A stretch of DNA of 17,837 nt from Burkholderiaceae bacterium (lineage in GTDB: Bacteria > Pseudomonadota > Gammaproteobacteria > Burkholderiales > Burkholderiaceae). The translations under genes and the position numbers were made by a program. Within the stretch, counting starts at the first letter, position 1; the number at the start of each line of letters is the position of its first letter. The notes under the pieces are model-generated. The model ran no database searches. It was not told the origin of the DNA and worked only from the letters and a program-made list of their open reading frames with translations. Shown one piece after another: positions 15,296 to 17,837 of this stretch. The stretch lies in assembly GCA_947461335.1 (NCBI GenBank), contig CANHLB010000012.1:1-17837 (forward strand). Direction: 5' to 3'.

Positions 15296-16702
15296 ATGGG
15301 AAGCTTTAAAGAGAACGTTCAAGAAACCTTTCTAGGTCTCTCTGAGAGTGCTCAGGAGAGGTGGAGAGACTTTACCCAGTTTTTGCAAGAGACCTGGCCA
15401 GTTTTGCTTTTGCTGCTGGTCATTCTCATGGCTTTTTGGTGGTATGCAGATCCGCCTCCGCCTCGGCATGTCTCCCTGGGGATAGGATCTCCTGGCAGCT
15501 CTAGTGAACTTCTTGGTAAGCGTTACGCCGAGTATTTTGCTAAAAAAGGCATTACCGTAGAGTTGGTTACTACAAAAGGCGCTCAAGAAAATATTGATCG
15601 CTTAGCAGATCGCAATGATTCTTTACAAGCTGCATTTGTTCAGGCAGGAGTTGTCCATACTTCAGGTATTTCTGGTATTCAATCTCTAGGCGCGATTGAC
15701 TATGATCCTGTTTGGTTTTTCTATCGAGGCCCAGAGCTGAAAGAAAAAGATTTTCAGAGTGCTGATGCTAAGTACAAGTATTTTTCGAGTAAAAAAATCT
15801 CTATTGGCGTTCAGGGTAGTGGTAGTTATGCGCAGGCCACGAAAATTTTCAAACTTTCAGGAAACGAAGCTGGTCCAGGATTTCTGAATCTTCAAGAAGA
15901 TCAGGCTGTTAAGGCTATTTTGAAGGGGGAGATTGATGGCATTTTTATTGTCGATAGTATTAACTCTCCCAATGTGCAAGCCTTATTGAATGATCCTAAT
16001 TTATTTATCGTCACCTGGGCAAGGGCTGATGCTTACGTCAAACTCATTCCTTATTTACGCCTACTAGATGTACCTCAAGGCTCTTTCAATTTGAAACGTG
16101 ATTTTCCTAGTAGTGACATGAAGATTCTTGCCACAACTACGAATCTTCTGATAGATGAACGAGTTCATCCAGCCATGCAGTATTTATTTTTGGAAGCGGC
16201 TAGGGAAATTAACGGTAAAGCCTCTTTCTTTTCTGCTCGAGGTGAGTTTCCATCATTTAAAAATACGATGCTTCCAGAGAGCCCAGTTGCTCTTCATTAC
16301 GAGAAGAATAGTTATCCATTCTTAGTTGCCTACTTACCATTTTGGCTTGCAGAATTAGTCAATCGCTTGATATTTATTTTATTGCCATTCTTGATAATTT
16401 CATATCCATTGCTACAAGCATTGCCGGGCTATAGAACTAGGCGGATGCAAAACAAAATTAATCGTTTGTATTCAGATTTAAAGAGTTTTGAGCAAGACTT
16501 ACTTACCAATTTTGACTTAAGCCAACGCGATGAGTATTTGAAGAAGCTGAATTTACTTGAGTATCAGGCTTTGAATATTAAAGTTTCTCGACGCCTAACT
16601 GGTGAATACTATGCCTTACGCACTAGCATTGACTATGTGCGGAATTGTTTAAATAGAAGCACTCAGCCCTATCAATTTGAAGAAGCACCAACCGATTATT
16701 AG
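15296..16702 (+). CDS. Membrane-anchored TAXI-family (TRAP-type) solute-binding protein
   Basis: The 468-residue protein has a cytoplasmic N-terminus (1-32), a membrane segment (about 34-50, TWPVLLLLLVILMAFWWY), and a periplasmic binding domain (about 58-335). A second membrane segment (about 345-373) and a cytoplasmic helical tail (about 376-455) rich in charged residues follow. The binding domain has TAXI features: VSLGIGSPGSSSELLGKRYAEYF, GAQENIDRLADRNDSLQAAFVQAG, ISIGVQGSGSYAQATKIF and DQAVKAILKGEIDGIFIVD. Classical TAXI proteins are secreted and deliver solutes to a DctQM-type permease. No permease gene is adjacent, and the two-membrane-segment layout suggests either a tethered receptor or a sensor. 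Substrate is unknown. AGGG lies only one base before the ATG, so the ribosome site is poorly spaced. It converges on the dehydrogenase gene with a 9-nt gap. Confidence 0.85.
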   Translation: MGSFKENVQETFLGLSESAQERWRDFTQFLQETWPVLLLLLVILMAFWWYADPPPPRHVSLGIGSPGSSSELLGKRYAEYFAKKGITVELVTTKGAQENIDRLADRNDSLQAAFVQAGVVHTSGISGIQSLGAIDYDPVWFFYRGPELKEKDFQSADAKYKYFSSKKISIGVQGSGSYAQATKIFKLSGNEAGPGFLNLQEDQAVKAILKGEIDGIFIVDSINSPNVQALLNDPNLFIVTWARADAYVKLIPYLRLLDVPQGSFNLKRDFPSSDMKILATTTNLLIDERVHPAMQYLFLEAAREINGKASFFSARGEFPSFKNTMLPESPVALHYEKNSYPFLVAYLPFWLAELVNRLIFILLPFLIISYPLLQALPGYRTRRMQNKINRLYSDLKSFEQDLLTNFDLSQRDEYLKKLNLLEYQALNIKVSRRLTGEYYALRTSIDYVRNCLNRSTQPYQFEEAPTDY

Positions 16703-16711
16703 CTGGTTTGA

Positions 16712-17647
16712 TCATTTCATACTGAGAACGTCAAAAGCTGCTTTTAGTCTACGTGAGTAGGAATCAGAGACTGTTTTAATTTCTTCTGGAGTCCACTTTC
16801 TAAAGCCTTCCCCTGCTTTCATACCCGTCTTGCCTTCAGCCATCAGTTGCACTACCTTTGGAGGTAGGGCAGTGATGTTGGAGAGGGATGGATAAATCTC
16901 TTTAGCAGCATTAGCCATCCCATCCCATCCTGAAATTTCTTTTTGGGTCATTGGACCAACGGCCGCATAACGAAAGCCAAAGCTATACCTCACTGCATCA
17001 TCAATATCTTGTGGAGTGGCAATACCTTCTTGCACAAGGGAAAGCGCCTCTCTCATGAGGGCATGCTGAATCCGATTGGCCAAAAATCCTGGAATATCTT
17101 TTTTAACCAGTACTGGCTTCTTGCTAATCGTCCTGTAGAGCCCGCAGGCTTGTTCAGCATATTTGAGCTCAGTCTTTTGCCCCATCACTATTTCAACTAA
17201 AGGAACTACTTCTGCAGGCATGAAGTAGTGAGCACCCATCATGCGATCTGCTGACTTGAGTCCCTCAGCAATTTTGCTAATCGGAAAACCAGAGCTATTG
17301 CTGCCAATAGGAATATTTCCCGGAACTACTTGATCGAGGTATTGAAATATCTTTTGTTTGAGTTCCAAGTTTTCTGCCACGGTTTCAATAACCCAACAGC
17401 ACTGATTCCAGTCTTGCCAATCTTCTAATGTACCAATCAATTGCTGCTGCTTAATATCAGAATCAGACTTACTTGAATTGACTCCCATCATCCCAATTTT
17501 CTTTGCAAGAGCGATGGCCTTATTCAAGCAGGCATCAGCCTTTTCTCTACTTCTACCCAGAATGATGACTGGAATATCTTGAGCAATAAAGCCTGCTGCA
17601 ATCCCAGCCCCCATAATCCCAGTTCCAATAACAGCTACAGATTTCAT
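16712..17647 (-). CDS. 3-hydroxyacyl-CoA dehydrogenase family, NAD-binding
   Basis: The 311-residue protein has an N-terminal Rossmann fold with VIGTGIMGAGIAAGFI (residues 6-21) and the CoA-dehydrogenase family active-site set: E88 in VIETVAENL, S118/S119 in SNSSGFP, the His-Glu pair H140 and E152 in GAHYFMPAEVVPLVEIV, and N191 in PGFLANRIQHALMREA. The C-terminal domain (about 186-300) ends with the usual GKTGMKAGEGFRKW. Length fits single-function enzymes such as 3-hydroxybutyryl-CoA or L-carnitine dehydrogenase. FRYAAVGPMTQKEISGWD differs from the typical 'GPFEL-D--GLD' of butyryl-CoA enzymes, so the substrate may not be an acyl-CoA. A ribosome site (ATAGGT, 8 nt before the ATG) is present. 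The upstream side abuts a truncated Bug-type gene, which may mean that the original neighbourhood was rearranged. Confidence 0.85.
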   Translation of the reverse strand: MKSVAVIGTGIMGAGIAAGFIAQDIPVIILGRSREKADACLNKAIALAKKIGMMGVNSSKSDSDIKQQQLIGTLEDWQDWNQCCWVIETVAENLELKQKIFQYLDQVVPGNIPIGSNSSGFPISKIAEGLKSADRMMGAHYFMPAEVVPLVEIVMGQKTELKYAEQACGLYRTISKKPVLVKKDIPGFLANRIQHALMREALSLVQEGIATPQDIDDAVRYSFGFRYAAVGPMTQKEISGWDGMANAAKEIYPSLSNITALPPKVVQLMAEGKTGMKAGEGFRKWTPEEIKTVSDSYSRRLKAAFDVLSMK

Positions 17648-17655
17648 ATATATAA

Positions 17656-17837
17656 ACCTATCTTAAGGAGTTGAATAATGCCATTATTAAAATCTTAGAA
17701 ACGCCAGAGATGAAAGACCGCTTTCAGAAGGCGGGTGTTCAAATTGCCCCTATGAATACTCAGCAGTTCTCTGACTTATATTTCTCAGATATTGCCCGGT
17801 GGAAGGTCGTCATTGAGAAAGCAAAGATTAAGCTAGA
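17656..17837 (+). pseudogene. Decapitated C-terminal remnant of a Bug-family (tripartite tricarboxylate type) solute-binding protein, runs off right edge
   Basis: The plus-strand frame after the stop at 17653-17655 reads YLKELNNAIIKILETPEMKD, then RFQKAGVQIAPMNTQQFSD and SDIARWKVVIEKAKIKL. This is the C-terminal part of a Bug/TctC-type periplasmic binding protein: the helix 'LN-AI-K-L-TPE-K-RF', a conserved strand, then F-x-SDIARWK-VIEKAKI. Only about 60 of the usual 300 or more residues remain. The N-terminal domain and signal peptide are absent: the frame is closed immediately upstream and the dehydrogenase gene begins 8 bp away. No ATG lies in frame before the conserved region; a TTG at 17671 directly abuts AAGGAG, too close for normal initiation. 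I read it as a pseudogene left by a deletion or rearrangement. The last codon or two lie outside the window. Confidence 0.8.

Noticed and set aside
1..17837. CRISPR array, insertion sequence, tRNA or rRNA genes, or defence island
   Set aside because: I saw no regularly spaced repeats, transposase, tRNA-like or rRNA-like sequence, and no known defence genes. Gene content is mostly ordinary chromosomal.

Overview
The window looks like chromosomal DNA of a beta-proteobacterium, most likely a Burkholderiaceae member with AT-leaning composition such as Polynucleobacter. This is inferred from the protein families and their flavour (Lys/Ala-rich H1-like tail, SlyX, YaeQ, COG2509 flavoprotein next to HemN, CbpA/CbpM pair, Bug-type binding-protein remnant). 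No rRNA, tRNA, insertion sequence, prophage or CRISPR array is visible. Genes are dense: the longest stretches without a gene are 405-622 and 8694-8874, both regulatory, and no gap reaches 300 bases.

Layout. Positions 1-404 (minus) hold the N-terminal part of a histone-H1-like basic protein that runs off the left edge. A divergent plus-strand pair follows: a small YdcH/DUF465 protein and an AsmA-family envelope protein. These converge on a minus-strand trio: a DUF1653-like protein, SlyX and a four-helix membrane protein of the PF04020 'phage holin' family. A luciferase-like flavin oxidoreductase (plus) converges, with overlapping stop codons, on a yaeQ-PIN pair (minus). Next on the plus strand come a COG2509 FAD-dependent oxidoreductase and hemN (anaerobic heme synthesis), then ompW behind an intergenic region carrying two perfect FNR/ANR-type palindromes and a third degenerate one. 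A strong terminator separates ompW from the ABC-F ATPase uup. On the minus strand follow cbpA-cbpM (DnaJ-like co-chaperone and its modulator) and a pirin-uxaA-like hydro-lyase pair. The right end holds a membrane-anchored TAXI-type binding protein (plus), a 3-hydroxyacyl-CoA-dehydrogenase-family enzyme (minus), and the decapitated C-terminal remnant of a Bug-family solute-binding protein that runs off the right edge.

How the genes fit together. The clearest functional theme is oxygen response: hemN encodes the oxygen-independent coproporphyrinogen oxidase, and ompW carries FNR-type sites. The right third contains pieces of organic-acid or sugar-acid metabolism (UxaA/GarD hydro-lyase, acyl-CoA-type dehydrogenase, TAXI and Bug binding proteins), but no complete pathway or transporter is present. 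The rest is housekeeping and envelope maintenance.

I did not find a convincing undescribed multi-gene system. The best leads are the orphan TAXI protein with flanking membrane segments and a helical tail, the antitoxin-less PIN gene coupled to yaeQ, the H1-like tail joined to an unrecognised domain, the FNR-site cluster, the Bug gene truncation, and a set of genes without Shine-Dalgarno sequences whose -10-like hexamers sit only 5-6 nt before the start codon.
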